Positions 20,046 to 29,249 of a stretch of 64,000 bases of DNA are shown here, in pieces. The notes beneath the pieces are model-generated. The model saw nothing but the letters and a program-made list of their open reading frames with translations, searched no databases and was not told where the DNA came from. Both the position numbers and the translations under genes were made by a program. How positions within the stretch are numbered: position 1 is the stretch's first letter; each line of letters opens with the position of its first letter. Origin of the DNA: Aquamicrobium defluvii (GTDB lineage: Bacteria > Pseudomonadota > Alphaproteobacteria > Rhizobiales > Rhizobiaceae); assembly GCF_004363725.1 (NCBI RefSeq), contig NZ_SNZF01000007.1, positions 1 through 64,000 on the forward strand, in the 5' to 3' direction.

Positions 20046-20924
20046 ATGACAATGAAAATGACCGGATTGTCGGCAGTGCTGGCGGCTGTGCTGATGGCGT
20101 CGTCGGCGCAGGCGGAAGATAACATCGCAACCCAGTCCGTGAACGAGGATGTGCGCGCGCTGGTGCCGGAAACGATCCGCGAGCGGGGCTATATGGTTGC
20201 GGTCAACAACGGCTCCTATCCGCCTTACGAGATCGTTCTCGGCCCCAACGAGATCGAGGGCGCATCGGCCGACCTGGCGGTTGCGATGGGCCAGATCATG
20301 GGCGTCGAGATCCGCCATCAGACCGTCAGCGGGCTGGCGGCGATGCTTTCCGGATTCGACGCCGGCCGCTACGACATGTCGGTCGGCCCGATCGGCGATT
20401 TTCCCGACCGCCGCACAAAGATCGATTTCATCGACTGGGTGCGGGAATATGTTGCCTTCGCCGTCCAGAAGGGCAATCCGCGCAATATCCAGACCCTGGA
20501 CGACGTGTGCGGGCTGAACATCGCCGTCATGGCGGCCGGATCGGCCGAGCGCGTGCTGAAGCAGAAGGCCGAGGAGTGCGAGGCGGCGGGCAAGCCGACC
20601 GTGGTGCAGTCGTTCCAGGACCAGAACGGCGCCATTCTGGCGGTGCGTTCCAGGCGGGCCGACGGGTTCTTCTCGGGGCAGGCGCCACTCACCTATTTCG
20701 TGTCGCAGGCGCCGGGCGTGCTCGATCTGGCCGCAGCCAACCTGCCCAACGGCTTCGGCGACATCTATCAGGGCAGTGTCGCGCCGAAGGATTCCGATCT
20801 CGGCAAGGCGATGCTGAAGAGCCTCGAGATTCTCGTCGCCAACGGCACGTATGAGAAGATCATGACGAAGTGGGGTCTGGAGCGGAACATGATCGACAAG
20901 CCCGGCATAAATCTGGCGAAGTAG
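20046..20924 (+). CDS. Amino acid ABC transporter substrate-binding protein (family 3)
   Basis: Periplasmic binding protein, 292 residues, with a signal peptide ending ASSAQA before EDN. The fold motifs NNGSYPPYEIVLGPN and GLAAMLSGFDAGRYDMSVGPIGDFPDRR match the polar amino acid class. An ATG at 20037 overlaps the CGGAGG ribosome site itself, so the ATG at 20046 is preferred. It completes the permease-ATPase-binding protein set. The ligand is unknown. A hairpin terminator lies 58 bases downstream. Confidence 0.87.
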   Translation: MTMKMTGLSAVLAAVLMASSAQAEDNIATQSVNEDVRALVPETIRERGYMVAVNNGSYPPYEIVLGPNEIEGASADLAVAMGQIMGVEIRHQTVSGLAAMLSGFDAGRYDMSVGPIGDFPDRRTKIDFIDWVREYVAFAVQKGNPRNIQTLDDVCGLNIAVMAAGSAERVLKQKAEECEAAGKPTVVQSFQDQNGAILAVRSRRADGFFSGQAPLTYFVSQAPGVLDLAAANLPNGFGDIYQGSVAPKDSDLGKAMLKSLEILVANGTYEKIMTKWGLERNMIDKPGINLAK

Positions 20925-20981
20925 CCGCGGAGCGGCAACCGTCGTGCGCCGCCCCGCGCTTCACGATTGCCCGACACGAAC

Positions 20982-21006
20982 AGCCCGGTGGCGCTCCCAC
21001 CGGGCT
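20982..21006 (+). terminator. Probable terminator after the amino acid importer operon
   Basis: AGCCCGGTGG (20982-20991), CGCTC loop, CCACCGGGCT (20997-21006) is a perfect 10-bp stem. No clear T-run follows, so termination may be partial. It separates the importer from the LysR gene. Confidence 0.55.
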
Positions 21007-21074
21007 CCGTGCTATTCAGTTGCCATGCTGTTCAGCCGCGCCGGCCCCGCGCCGGTCCAACGACATGGCCTGTC

Positions 21075-22001
21075 ATGAATCTGGTAGCTCCCCTACGCTC
21101 CCTAAGCCTGCGCCAGCTCGAAGTGTTCTATGCCGTGGTCTCCGCCGGCAGCATCACGGCGGCAGCGGAACGGTTGCAGATTTCGCAGCCAACCGTCAGC
21201 ACCATGATCCGCCGCGTCGAGGACCAGCTCGGGCTCGCCCTGTTCCTGAAGGAGCGGGGCCGGCTGGTGCCCAGCAATGAAGGGCGCGTGCTCTACGAGG
21301 CGCTGCAACGCAATTTCCGGCATTTCCAGGCGATCGCCGACACCATCACCTATCTCCAGCGCGACGTTTCCCAGCGCATGAGCATCGCCACCATCCAGCC
21401 GCTCAGCAGCGGCCTCATCGCCCATGCGCTCAAGGACTTCATGGCCGAACGTGTCGATGCGCGCATGCATCTGCTCATCCGGCCGCGCAAGGCTGTCTAC
21501 GAGGCCGTTGCATCCGACGGCGTCGATCTCGGCATCTCGTTCGGCACAGGCGAGGCGAAAGCCGAGGGGCTGGAGGTGGAGCAGGTCTGTGTCGGGCGCA
21601 TCTATTGCATCATGCCGAAAGGGCATCCGCTGGAAGCGCACGACGTCGTGACCCATGCGCAACTGAACGCCTGGCCGCAGGTGTCCTATCCGCCGAGCCA
21701 TCAATGGCTCTACCTGATCTACGAGAAGGTGCTGGGCAATGCGCCGCCGGAGCCGGTGCTGACGGTGGAAAATGTGAACTCCGTCTATCCCAATGTCGAG
21801 AACGGCATCGGCGTCGGGCTGGTGGACGAATTCTCGCTCAGGTTCCACTCGAAGGACAGGCTTTCGTTCCGGCCTTTCGAGCCGCGCATCGACGTGACCA
21901 TCGAGCTGATCTATCCCCACCGCAAGGGTTCGGACCTGACCGGGACCTTCGTGCGGCATTTCAGGAAGGTCTGTGCGCAGATGACGGCCGCCCCGATCTG
22001 A
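21075..22001 (+). CDS. LysR-family transcriptional regulator
   Basis: Regulator of 308 residues. Its N-terminal helix-turn-helix reads LSLRQLEVFYAVVSAGSITA and QISQPTVSTMIRRVEDQLG, followed by a ligand-binding domain with LIRPRKAVYEAVASDGVDLG. The frame is open to 20967, but the extra 36 residues are proline-rich, unconserved and cross the terminator hairpin, so the ATG at 21075 is preferred. It lies downstream of, and on the same strand as, the amino acid importer, which is its most likely target. The divergent-site test is unavailable because the next gene is convergent. Confidence 0.82.
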   Translation: MNLVAPLRSLSLRQLEVFYAVVSAGSITAAAERLQISQPTVSTMIRRVEDQLGLALFLKERGRLVPSNEGRVLYEALQRNFRHFQAIADTITYLQRDVSQRMSIATIQPLSSGLIAHALKDFMAERVDARMHLLIRPRKAVYEAVASDGVDLGISFGTGEAKAEGLEVEQVCVGRIYCIMPKGHPLEAHDVVTHAQLNAWPQVSYPPSHQWLYLIYEKVLGNAPPEPVLTVENVNSVYPNVENGIGVGLVDEFSLRFHSKDRLSFRPFEPRIDVTIELIYPHRKGSDLTGTFVRHFRKVCAQMTAAPI

Positions 22002-22009
22002 AAACGCTT

Positions 22010-22045
22010 TTGCGGACGGGCGAGCCCGCAAAAGCGCAGGAAGGC
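22010..22045. terminator. Hairpin between convergent LysR and SDR genes
   Basis: CGCTTTTGCGG pairs with CCGCAAAAGCG across a loop of about ten bases, just past the LysR stop. The stem contains four T on one side and four A on the other, so it could serve as a weak bidirectional terminator. Confidence 0.5.
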
Positions 22046-22067
22046 GCCGGTCCCGGCGCTGGCCGGC

Positions 22068-22847
22068 CTATCGATAGACGATGCCGCCATCGGTCAGGAT
22101 CGCCTGACCGGTGATGTAGTCGGAATCGTCGCTCGAAAGGAAGGCGACGAGGGCGGCGACATCCTCGGGCGTCTGCGCGCGGCCGAGCGCGATGCCCTCG
22201 ACATATTTCTTGTAGGTCTCGCCCTTCGGCGCGCCGGTGAGCTCGGCGAAGCGCTCGTCGATCTCCACCCACATGTCGGTGCCGACGATGCCGGGACAGT
22301 AGGCGTTCACGGTGATGCCGTGGCTGGCATACTCCTTCGCTGCCGCCTGCGTCAGGGCGCGGACCGCGAACTTGGTCGCCGAATAGACGCCCAGCATGGC
22401 GAAACCGTCATGGCCGGCAATCGAGGAGGCGTTGATGATCTTGCCTTTGTGGCCGCGCGCCTGAAACTTCTTCGCCGCAGCCTGGATGCCCCAGACGACG
22501 CCGTCGACGTTGATGCGGAAGATGCGTTCCAGATCCTCCGGCCCGACATCGGCCAGCGGCTTGACCTGGGCGATGCCGGCATTGTTGACGATCACGTCGA
22601 AGCCGCCGAGCTCCTTCTCGGCATGGTCGATCGCCGCATAGACCTCGTCCCGCTTGCTGACATCGGCCGTGAATGTGGTGGCCCTGACGCCCAGCGCCTC
22701 GACTTCGCTGCGCACCGAATCGAGCTTGTCGGCCTTGATGTCGACCAGGGCGATGTTCGCCCCGTCCTTTGCAAGGCGCAGCGCGATGCCGCGTCCGATG
22801 CCCTGGCTGGCGCCGGTGACGAGTATGGTCTTGTCTTTAACTGACAT
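22068..22847 (-). CDS. Acetoin/diacetyl reductase-like SDR (2,3-butanediol dehydrogenase type)
   Basis: NAD-dependent short-chain dehydrogenase, 259 residues. It has [10 protein letters not shown] for the cofactor, NNAG near 88-91, catalytic Ser141/142, Tyr155 and Lys159 (YSATKFA), and [13 protein letters not shown]. The order [31 protein letters not shown] and CPGIV closely follows the BudC/ButA meso-butanediol dehydrogenases. It would interconvert diacetyl, acetoin and 2,3-butanediol, feeding the acetoin dehydrogenase encoded at 48843-51855. It is monocistronic on the minus strand. A generic sugar or alcohol SDR is the alternative. Confidence 0.72.
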   Translation of the reverse strand: MSVKDKTILVTGASQGIGRGIALRLAKDGANIALVDIKADKLDSVRSEVEALGVRATTFTADVSKRDEVYAAIDHAEKELGGFDVIVNNAGIAQVKPLADVGPEDLERIFRINVDGVVWGIQAAAKKFQARGHKGKIINASSIAGHDGFAMLGVYSATKFAVRALTQAAAKEYASHGITVNAYCPGIVGTDMWVEIDERFAELTGAPKGETYKKYVEGIALGRAQTPEDVAALVAFLSSDDSDYITGQAILTDGGIVYR

Positions 22848-23030
22848 GGTGAGAATCCTTCGGTTCGGGCGCCCGTGTCCGGGCGCCTTCCAACCATGTA
22901 GTGTTTCGGGAATGCGGATCGATATGGCGCATGGCGAAAATGCCTGCGACCGAAGCACGCGCCGAAAGCCCGGCAGGACGCTCTTCGTGCCGGACTTTCG
23001 GCGCGGCCGGGCGCTTGCGCCCCGACGGCG

Positions 23031-24626
23031 TCAGCGCTTCACGTCGCGGTCGAAGGTGTCGGGCGTCACGCCTTCCCTGCGCAGGATGTGCTTCTGCACC
23101 TTGCCCGAAGCGGTCTTGGGCAGGTCGTCCAGCACGCGGATGTAGCGCGGCACCATGAAGCGCGGCAGCGCCTTCTCCAGCTCCGCCGTCACCGCCACGG
23201 GATCGACGGTTGCCCCTTCGACCGGGGTGACGACGATCAGCACCTCGTCCTCGCTGAATTCGCTCGGAACCGCGACAGCCGCGCATTCGCGGATCGCGGC
23301 GATGTTCAGCACCTCGCTCTCGAGGGCGAAGGAGGAAATGTTCTCGCCGCGCCGGCGGATCACGTCCTTGAGCCTGTCGACGAAGAAATAGGTGCCGTCC
23401 GGGGCGCGGCGGAAACCGTCGCCGGTGTGGAACCAGCCGTTGCGCATGGCTTCTACGGTGGCGGCCGGGTTGTTGTAGTAGCCGCGCATCAGCGCCCATG
23501 GGCGGTGGGTGCGCACGATCAGCTCGCCAACCTCGCCGTCCGCGACCTCGATGTCGTTCTCGTCCACGATGCGCAATTCGTACCAGGGACGCGGCTTGCC
23601 GGCGATGCCCTTCTCGGTGATGCCGGGGCCGGCCACCATGGGGCTGGCGATCTCGGTCATGTTGTAGATGGTCCACGCATCGACGCCGAAGCGCTTTGCA
23701 AACAGCGGTCCGTCCTCGCCGAAGGGGGTGATGAAGGCACGGCGCAGCGGGTGGTCGCGCTCGCCTTCGGCCGGCGGCTGCTTGAGCAGGAAGCTCGCCA
23801 TGACGCCGAGCAGCAGGCAGTAGGTCGAGCCGGTCTCGCGCACCGCCTGCCAGAAGGTGCCGGTCTTGAACTCGCGCATCATGCCGATGGAGAGCCCGCG
23901 CGCCAGCATGGCATAGACGAACAGCGTCGAGCCGCAATGGAAGATCGGCCCGCAGATCATGCAGCGGTCGTCGGCCTCGACGCAGTCGAAGGCATCCGGG
24001 CCCATGGTGTAGAGCTGGGCGTAGCTGCTCATCACGCCCTTGGCGTTTCCGGTGGTGCCGGAGGTGTACATGATGGCGTAGAGGTCCCACGGCTCGATCG
24101 GTTCCGACAGCTCCAGCAAGGCCGGCTCTTCCGCCCCCGCATCGACCAGCGGGCGGATGTCGCGGCCCTCGATGGCGGGCGCGTCGCCCTCGCACACCAG
24201 AACCGTCCGCACCTTGCCCGGCGATACTTCGCCAAGGAGCCCGACCAGCGGCGCGGCGGCGATCAGCAGCGGCGCGTCGGCATCCTCCAGGATATGTTCG
24301 AGCACGCGGCCGCGCGCGCCGGTGTTGATCGGCACATAGACCGCGCCGAGATAGTTGATGGCGAACCATGTGCACAGAAGATCGGGGCCGTTGCCCATCA
24401 GGCACAGCACATGGTCGCCGCGCTTCACGCCGGCGCGGGCGAGCGTCGTGGCGCGTATGCGCACCCGCTTCAGCGTCTGCGCATAGCTCCATTCCGGGCC
24501 CGGCCAGAAGTGGACGAAGGGCGCATCGGGGCACGATTGCGCATAGGTTTCAAGCAGATAGCGCAGCACCGCGCGGTCGCGGTCAAGCGCCGGGTCGGTC
24601 GCGATAGCAGGGCCGGTCGTCGTCAT
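23031..24626 (-). CDS. Acyl-CoA ligase, AMP-forming (CaiC-like)
   Basis: Adenylate-forming ligase, 531 residues, that should activate a carboxylic acid to its CoA thioester. The YTSGTTGNAKG phosphate loop lies near residue 185, YNMTE near 320, GWFHTGDGFRR and DRLKDVIRRRGENIS in the hinge, and the catalytic lysine in KTASGKVQKH at the end. The pattern resembles crotonobetaine/carnitine-CoA ligases, but the substrate is unproven. The start at 24626 has AAAGGA upstream. It is divergent from the crotonase gene, with a palindromic operator between them. Confidence 0.82.
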   Translation of the reverse strand: MTTTGPAIATDPALDRDRAVLRYLLETYAQSCPDAPFVHFWPGPEWSYAQTLKRVRIRATTLARAGVKRGDHVLCLMGNGPDLLCTWFAINYLGAVYVPINTGARGRVLEHILEDADAPLLIAAAPLVGLLGEVSPGKVRTVLVCEGDAPAIEGRDIRPLVDAGAEEPALLELSEPIEPWDLYAIMYTSGTTGNAKGVMSSYAQLYTMGPDAFDCVEADDRCMICGPIFHCGSTLFVYAMLARGLSIGMMREFKTGTFWQAVRETGSTYCLLLGVMASFLLKQPPAEGERDHPLRRAFITPFGEDGPLFAKRFGVDAWTIYNMTEIASPMVAGPGITEKGIAGKPRPWYELRIVDENDIEVADGEVGELIVRTHRPWALMRGYYNNPAATVEAMRNGWFHTGDGFRRAPDGTYFFVDRLKDVIRRRGENISSFALESEVLNIAAIRECAAVAVPSEFSEDEVLIVVTPVEGATVDPVAVTAELEKALPRFMVPRYIRVLDDLPKTASGKVQKHILRREGVTPDTFDRDVKR

Positions 24627-24716
24627 CCGGATATCCTTTCCAGGGGCGGTGGGGTGCATTCCCGTCGCAATGTGCCCGATGAAAATATGCCTTGCAAAGT
24701 TCAGACCGGATATGCA

Positions 24717-24734
24717 ACATACTCGGTAGTATGT
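24717..24734. promoter_or_regulatory. Predicted TetR operator, copy 1
   Basis: ACATACT (24717-24723), CGGT, AGTATGT (24728-24734). The context TGCAACATACTCGGTAGTAT is repeated with one mismatch at 33863-33882. It lies midway between the divergent CoA-ligase and crotonase genes, so one bound repressor could control both. Confidence 0.75.
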
Positions 24735-24785
24735 CAAAGCGGTTTCTGCACAGAGCCGCAAGGAATGCCCGTTTTGGGAGGATTC

Positions 24786-25523
24786 ATGTCTGGAGTGACG
24801 ACGGTGTCGGAAGGCGCTGTGGCAACGCTGCGCTTCGACAGGGGCGGCAAGGCCAATGCGCTCAATGCCGAGCTGATTGCCGGGCTGGAAGCCGGCGCGC
24901 TCGCGCTTGCGCAGCGCGCGGACATTTCCGTTGTGGTGCTCACCGGCGCGCCGTCGATCTTCGCCGCGGGCGTCGATCTCAAGGACGAGGCCCTGTGGAA
25001 GCCGGGCGCCGGCGATGTCGAGCGCGCGCAGGCCATGAATGCGGGCGGGCGCATGACGGATGCATGGCGGCGCGTGCCGCAGCCGGTTATCGCCGCGCTT
25101 GAGGGACCGGTCATCGGCGGCGGCGCGATCCTGGCGCTGACGGCGGATTTCCGCGTCATGGGCTCCTCCTCCTATCTGCGCTTTCCCGAGGTCCGGCTGG
25201 GCATGACGCTCGGCTGGGGCGGCCTGCCGCTGCTGGCCGAGCGTGTCGGCTCGTCGCGGGCCAAGCGCATCCTGTTCTGCGACGAGAAGATCGGCGCGGA
25301 CGAGGCGCTGTCGCTCGGCCTGTGCGACCGCGTGGTCGCCGACGGCGCGGCCGAGGCGGAGGCGCGCCGCTGGGCCGCCGAAGTGGCGCAGGCTCCGTCG
25401 CTCGCCCTGCGCATGACCAAGGGCGCGATCGACGCCGAAGTTCGCCGGAACTGGGCGGCGGCCAGCGAAAACGATCAGTTCTATCTGGCGCGCCGGGTGC
25501 TTGAGGATGCCAGCCATTCATGA
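24786..25523 (+). CDS. Enoyl-CoA hydratase/isomerase (crotonase) family protein
   Basis: Crotonase-fold protein, 245 residues, acting on an acyl-CoA. The oxyanion-hole segments FAAGVDLKDE and GPVIGGGAILAL are present. Of the two catalytic glutamates of true hydratases, the second is kept (Glu135 in FPEVRLGM), but the first position is Ile115. It may therefore be an isomerase, a racemase-like enzyme or a hydrolase rather than a classical hydratase. GGGAGG precedes the ATG at 24786. It heads the plus-strand block with the Liv importer and is divergent from the CoA ligase. Confidence 0.8.
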   Translation: MSGVTTVSEGAVATLRFDRGGKANALNAELIAGLEAGALALAQRADISVVVLTGAPSIFAAGVDLKDEALWKPGAGDVERAQAMNAGGRMTDAWRRVPQPVIAALEGPVIGGGAILALTADFRVMGSSSYLRFPEVRLGMTLGWGGLPLLAERVGSSRAKRILFCDEKIGADEALSLGLCDRVVADGAAEAEARRWAAEVAQAPSLALRMTKGAIDAEVRRNWAAASENDQFYLARRVLEDASHS

Positions 25524-25595
25524 TTTCCGGCGATGCGCGACGGTTCGCGCATCCGGGTTTTTGGCACGCCGTGTGCCTGATGGAGGAGTATTGGA

Positions 25596-26798
25596 ATGAA
25601 GAACCTGAAGACCATCATCCTGTCGACCGTGTTCACGCTGTCGGCGACGGCGGCTTTCGCCGAGCCCTACCGCATCGGTGTCCTCACCGACATGTCGGGC
25701 ATGAATTTCGACCTCGCCGGTCAGGGTTCGGTCGTGGCGGCGCAGATGGCGGTCGAGGATTTCGGCGGCAAGCTGCTGGGCGAGACGGTCGAGGTGATCG
25801 TCGGTGACCACCAGAACAAGCCCGATGTCGGCTCGACGCTGGCCCGCACCTGGATCGACTCGCAGAACGTGGTCGCGGTCGTCGACGTGCCGACCTCGTC
25901 GGTGGCCATGGCGGTGCAGGAAATCACCCGCCAGACCGATACCGCCTTCCTCATCTCGACGGCCGGCTCCTCGGCGCTGACCGGCGAGGCGTGCTCGCCC
26001 TCCACCGCGCAGTGGACCTGGGACACCTTCGCCATGGCCAACGGCACCGGCCGCGCCATGACGCTGGAAGGCGCCAAGAAGTGGTACTTCATCACCGTCG
26101 ACTACACCTTCGGCCACGCGCTTGAGGCCGACACCACGCAGGCTGTCCTGGCGGCCGGCGGCGAGGTCGTGGGTTCCGTGCGCCATCCGCGCGAGACCAC
26201 CGACTTCTCGTCCTACATCCTTCAGGCGCAGGCTTCCGGCGCCGACGTGATCGCGCTCGCCAACTCTTCCGGCGACACCATGACCGCGCTGAAGCAGATG
26301 CAGGAATACGGCATCACCGAAGCCGGCCAGAAGATCGCCGGCATGCTGCTCTTCCTCACCGACGTGCAGGGCGTGGGTCTCGATATCGCCAGGGGCCTGA
26401 CGCTGACCACCGCCTTCTACTGGGACATGGACGACCAGACGCGCGAATGGTCGGCCCGCTACAGCGAGCGCATGGACGGCAAGAAGCCGACCATGGTCCA
26501 TGCCGGCGTCTACTCGGCCGTCACCAACTATCTCAAGGCTGCCGAAAAGGCCGGCGAGGCCAGGAGCGGCTCGAAGGTGATGGAAACCATGCGCGGCATG
26601 GACATCAACGACTTCTTCAACCGCAACGCCTATCTGCGCGAGGACGGCCGGGTCATCCACGACATGTTCCTTGTGCGCGTGAAGGCCCCCGAGGACTCCG
26701 GGGCCGCCGGCGACCTCTATGAAGTGCTTGCCACCATTCCGGGCAAGGAAGCCTTCGCTTCCGTGGAAAACAGCGCCTGCCCGCTCGTCAAGAAGTGA
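25596..26798 (+). CDS. Branched-chain-type ABC transporter substrate-binding protein
   Basis: Periplasmic binding protein of the LivJ/HAAT class, 400 residues. The signal peptide is MKNLKTIILSTVFTLSATAA with cleavage near FA-EPY. RIGVLTDMSGMNFDLAGQGS and the VDYTFGHALEADT region are typical. GGAGGAG lies upstream of the ATG. It is embedded among acyl-CoA genes, so its ligand is more likely an organic acid than leucine. The four matching membrane and ATPase genes follow directly. Confidence 0.86.
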   Translation: MKNLKTIILSTVFTLSATAAFAEPYRIGVLTDMSGMNFDLAGQGSVVAAQMAVEDFGGKLLGETVEVIVGDHQNKPDVGSTLARTWIDSQNVVAVVDVPTSSVAMAVQEITRQTDTAFLISTAGSSALTGEACSPSTAQWTWDTFAMANGTGRAMTLEGAKKWYFITVDYTFGHALEADTTQAVLAAGGEVVGSVRHPRETTDFSSYILQAQASGADVIALANSSGDTMTALKQMQEYGITEAGQKIAGMLLFLTDVQGVGLDIARGLTLTTAFYWDMDDQTREWSARYSERMDGKKPTMVHAGVYSAVTNYLKAAEKAGEARSGSKVMETMRGMDINDFFNRNAYLREDGRVIHDMFLVRVKAPEDSGAAGDLYEVLATIPGKEAFASVENSACPLVKK

Positions 26799-26808
26799 TC
26801 GGACGACG

Positions 26809-27606
26809 ATGACCATCCATCCAGCCGCGGTTCGTTCCGACGCTGGCGCTACCCGTGCCGTTCTCTCGGCACGGGGGCTGACCAGGCGCTTCGGACCCTT
26901 CCTTGCCGTGAACAATGTCGACATCGACATTCATCACGGCCGGGTCCATGCGCTGATCGGCCCGAACGGCGCCGGCAAGAGCACGGTGTTCAACCTGCTG
27001 ACCAAGTTCTATACGCCAACGGCCGGGCGCATCGTGCTGGACGGGACCGACATCACCGCGATGGATCCGGCACGCGTGGCGCGCATGGGCATGGTCCGCT
27101 CGTTCCAGATCTCCGCCACCTTCGGCGACATGTCGCTGCTCGACAATGTCTGCATTGCCCTGCAGCGTCCGAACCATCTTTCGGTGCAGTTCTGGAGGCC
27201 GCTCTCCAGCCTCGACCGGCTGCGCCCGCGCGCCATGGAGCTGCTGGATCGCGTCGGCCTCGCCGACATGGCGCAGCGGCGCGCCGCCGATCTTTCCTAT
27301 GGCCGCAAGCGCGCGCTGGAAATCGCGACGACGCTGGCGCTGGAGCCGCGCGTGCTTCTGCTGGACGAGCCGCTGGCCGGCATGGGCCACGAGGACGTCG
27401 AGAACATGGCCTCCCTGATCTCGACGGTGGCGCGCGACTGCGCCCTGCTCATGGTCGAGCACAATCTCAAGGTCGTCGCCGACATCGGCGACGAGATCAC
27501 CGTTTTGCAGCGTGGCGAAGTCCTGGCGCGCGGCGACTACGCCACCGTCAGCACCGATCCGCGCGTGCGCGAAGCCTATATGGGATCTGAAGATGGCGGG
27601 CACTGA
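26809..27606 (+). CDS. livG: Branched-chain-type ABC transporter ATP-binding protein (LivG type)
   Basis: ATPase of 265 residues with Walker A GPNGAGKSTVFNLLT and Walker B LLLDEPLAGMG. The signature is slightly changed, to LSYGRKRALEIATTL. The start is the ATG at 26809, ten bases after the binding-protein stop. An N-terminal stretch of about 25 residues (AAVRSDAGATRAVLSARG) precedes the conserved fold. It overlaps the next ATPase by 14 bases. Confidence 0.88.
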   Translation: MTIHPAAVRSDAGATRAVLSARGLTRRFGPFLAVNNVDIDIHHGRVHALIGPNGAGKSTVFNLLTKFYTPTAGRIVLDGTDITAMDPARVARMGMVRSFQISATFGDMSLLDNVCIALQRPNHLSVQFWRPLSSLDRLRPRAMELLDRVGLADMAQRRAADLSYGRKRALEIATTLALEPRVLLLDEPLAGMGHEDVENMASLISTVARDCALLMVEHNLKVVADIGDEITVLQRGEVLARGDYATVSTDPRVREAYMGSEDGGH

Positions 27607-28342
27607 TCCGGTTTCCGCTGCCGCCCCGCGTGGCGCCGGCAAGGCAGCGCAGTTGCAGGTGCGCAACCTCGAGGCGTGGTATGGCGAAAGCCATGCCCTG
27701 CACGGCGTCGATCTCGACGTTTTCGCGGGCGAGACGGTGACGTTGCTCGGCCGCAACGGCGTCGGCAAGACCACGACGCTGCGCGCCATCATGGGCATCA
27801 TCCGCAAGCGCAGGGGCGAGGTGGAGTTCGAGCAGCGTTCCATCATGCGCCTTCCCCTGCACCGGGTCGCCCGCGCCGGCCTCGGCTTCGTGCCCGAGGA
27901 GCGCGGCATCTTCGCCAGCCTCTCCGTCGAGGAAAACCTGATGCTGCCTCCCGTGGTGGCCAAGGGCGGCATGAGCGTCGAGGAAATCTACGGCATCTTT
28001 CCGAACCTGCTGGAGCGGCGCACCAGTCCCGGCACCAAGCTTTCCGGCGGCGAGCAGCAGATGCTGGCCATTGCCCGCATCCTGCGCACGGGCGTGCGCA
28101 TGATCCTGCTGGACGAGCCGACCGAGGGCCTCGCACCGGTCATCGTGGAGCGCATCGGCGAGATGCTGAAAGTGCTGAAGTCGCACGGCCTGAGCGTGCT
28201 GCTGGTCGAGCAGAACTTCCGCTTCGCCGCGCGCATCGCCGACCATTTCTACGTGATGGATCACGGCAGGATGATCGACAGCTTCTCCGTGGCGGACCTG
28301 CCGGCGCGCACCGAGGCGCTCAACACGGCTCTTGGAGTGTGA
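27593..28342 (+). CDS. livF: Branched-chain-type ABC transporter ATP-binding protein (LivF type)
   Basis: Second ATPase of the importer, 249 residues. It carries Walker A GRNGVGKTTTLRAIMG, GLGFVPEERGIFASLSVEEN (typical of LivF), signature LSGGEQQMLAIARIL and Walker B ILLDEPTEGLAP. The start at 27593 lies inside the end of livG. The frame is open back to 27512, but that segment duplicates livG coding sequence. Confidence 0.89.
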   Translation: MAGTDPVSAAAPRGAGKAAQLQVRNLEAWYGESHALHGVDLDVFAGETVTLLGRNGVGKTTTLRAIMGIIRKRRGEVEFEQRSIMRLPLHRVARAGLGFVPEERGIFASLSVEENLMLPPVVAKGGMSVEEIYGIFPNLLERRTSPGTKLSGGEQQMLAIARILRTGVRMILLDEPTEGLAPVIVERIGEMLKVLKSHGLSVLLVEQNFRFAARIADHFYVMDHGRMIDSFSVADLPARTEALNTALGV

Positions 28343-28360
28343 CGAGATGGGGGGTGTAAG

Positions 28361-29248
28361 ATGACGATGATCTTTGGCGTTCCGCTGCCCGCGCTGATGG
28401 GGCAGCTTCTGGTCGGACTGATCAACGGCTCCTTTTACGCGCTGCTGTCGCTGGGCCTGGCGGTCATCTTCGGCCTGCTGCGCGTGATCAACTTCGCGCA
28501 CGGCGCTTTCTACATGCTGGGGGCCTTCGCCGCCTGGATGCTGCTCGCCTATGCCGGCATCGGCTACTGGGGCGCGCTGATGCTGGCGCCGCTGATCGTG
28601 GGCGTCGCCGGCATGGCGATCGAGCGGCTGATGCTGCGCCGCCTCTACGGCCTCGACCATCTCTACGGGCTGCTCTTCACCTTCGGTCTGGCCCTGCTGC
28701 TGGAGGGCACCTTCCGCCACTTCTTCGGAACCTCGGGCCAGCCATACGCGGCGCCGGAAGCCCTCAGGGGCGCCACCAATCTGGGCTTCATGGTTCTGCC
28801 CAACTATCGCGGCTGGGTCGTCGCCGCATCGCTGGTCATCTGCCTCGGCACATGGGCGGTGATCGAGAAGACCTCCATCGGGGCCTATCTGCGCGCCGCA
28901 ACCGAAAACGCCACGCTGGTCCAGGCGTTCGGCGTCAACGTACCGGTGCTGCTGACCGTGACCTACGGTTTCGGCTGTGCGCTGGCGGGCATCGCCGGCG
29001 TTCTGGCCGCGCCCGTGTTCCAGGTCAGCCCGCTGATGGGCTCCAACCTGATCATCGTCGTCTTCGCCGTGGTGGTGATCGGCGGCATGGGCTCGATCCT
29101 CGGCGCCATCGTCACCGGCTACATGCTCGGCATCGTCGAGGGGCTGTGCAAGGTGTTCTATCCCGAGGCGGCCAACATAGTGGTCTTCGTCATCATGGCC
29201 ATCGTGCTCCTGCTGCGTCCGGCCGGCCTCTTCGGAAAGGACAGCTGA
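28361..29248 (+). CDS. livH: Branched-chain-type ABC transporter permease (LivH type)
   Basis: Inner-membrane permease, 295 residues, almost entirely hydrophobic. LINGSFYALLSLGLAVIFGL, LRVINFAHGAFYMLGAF and the IGGMGSILGAIVTGYMLGIV segment are the LivH hallmarks. It follows livF by 18 bases and ends one base before livM. About eight membrane segments are expected. Confidence 0.9.
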   Translation: MTMIFGVPLPALMGQLLVGLINGSFYALLSLGLAVIFGLLRVINFAHGAFYMLGAFAAWMLLAYAGIGYWGALMLAPLIVGVAGMAIERLMLRRLYGLDHLYGLLFTFGLALLLEGTFRHFFGTSGQPYAAPEALRGATNLGFMVLPNYRGWVVAASLVICLGTWAVIEKTSIGAYLRAATENATLVQAFGVNVPVLLTVTYGFGCALAGIAGVLAAPVFQVSPLMGSNLIIVVFAVVVIGGMGSILGAIVTGYMLGIVEGLCKVFYPEAANIVVFVIMAIVLLLRPAGLFGKDS

Positions 29249-29249
29249 C

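Noticed and set aside
23088..25523. 811-codon plus-strand frame ending as the crotonase
   Set aside because: Only the last 245 codons are real. The first part is antisense to the CoA ligase and runs through the operator, and GGAGG marks the start at 24786.
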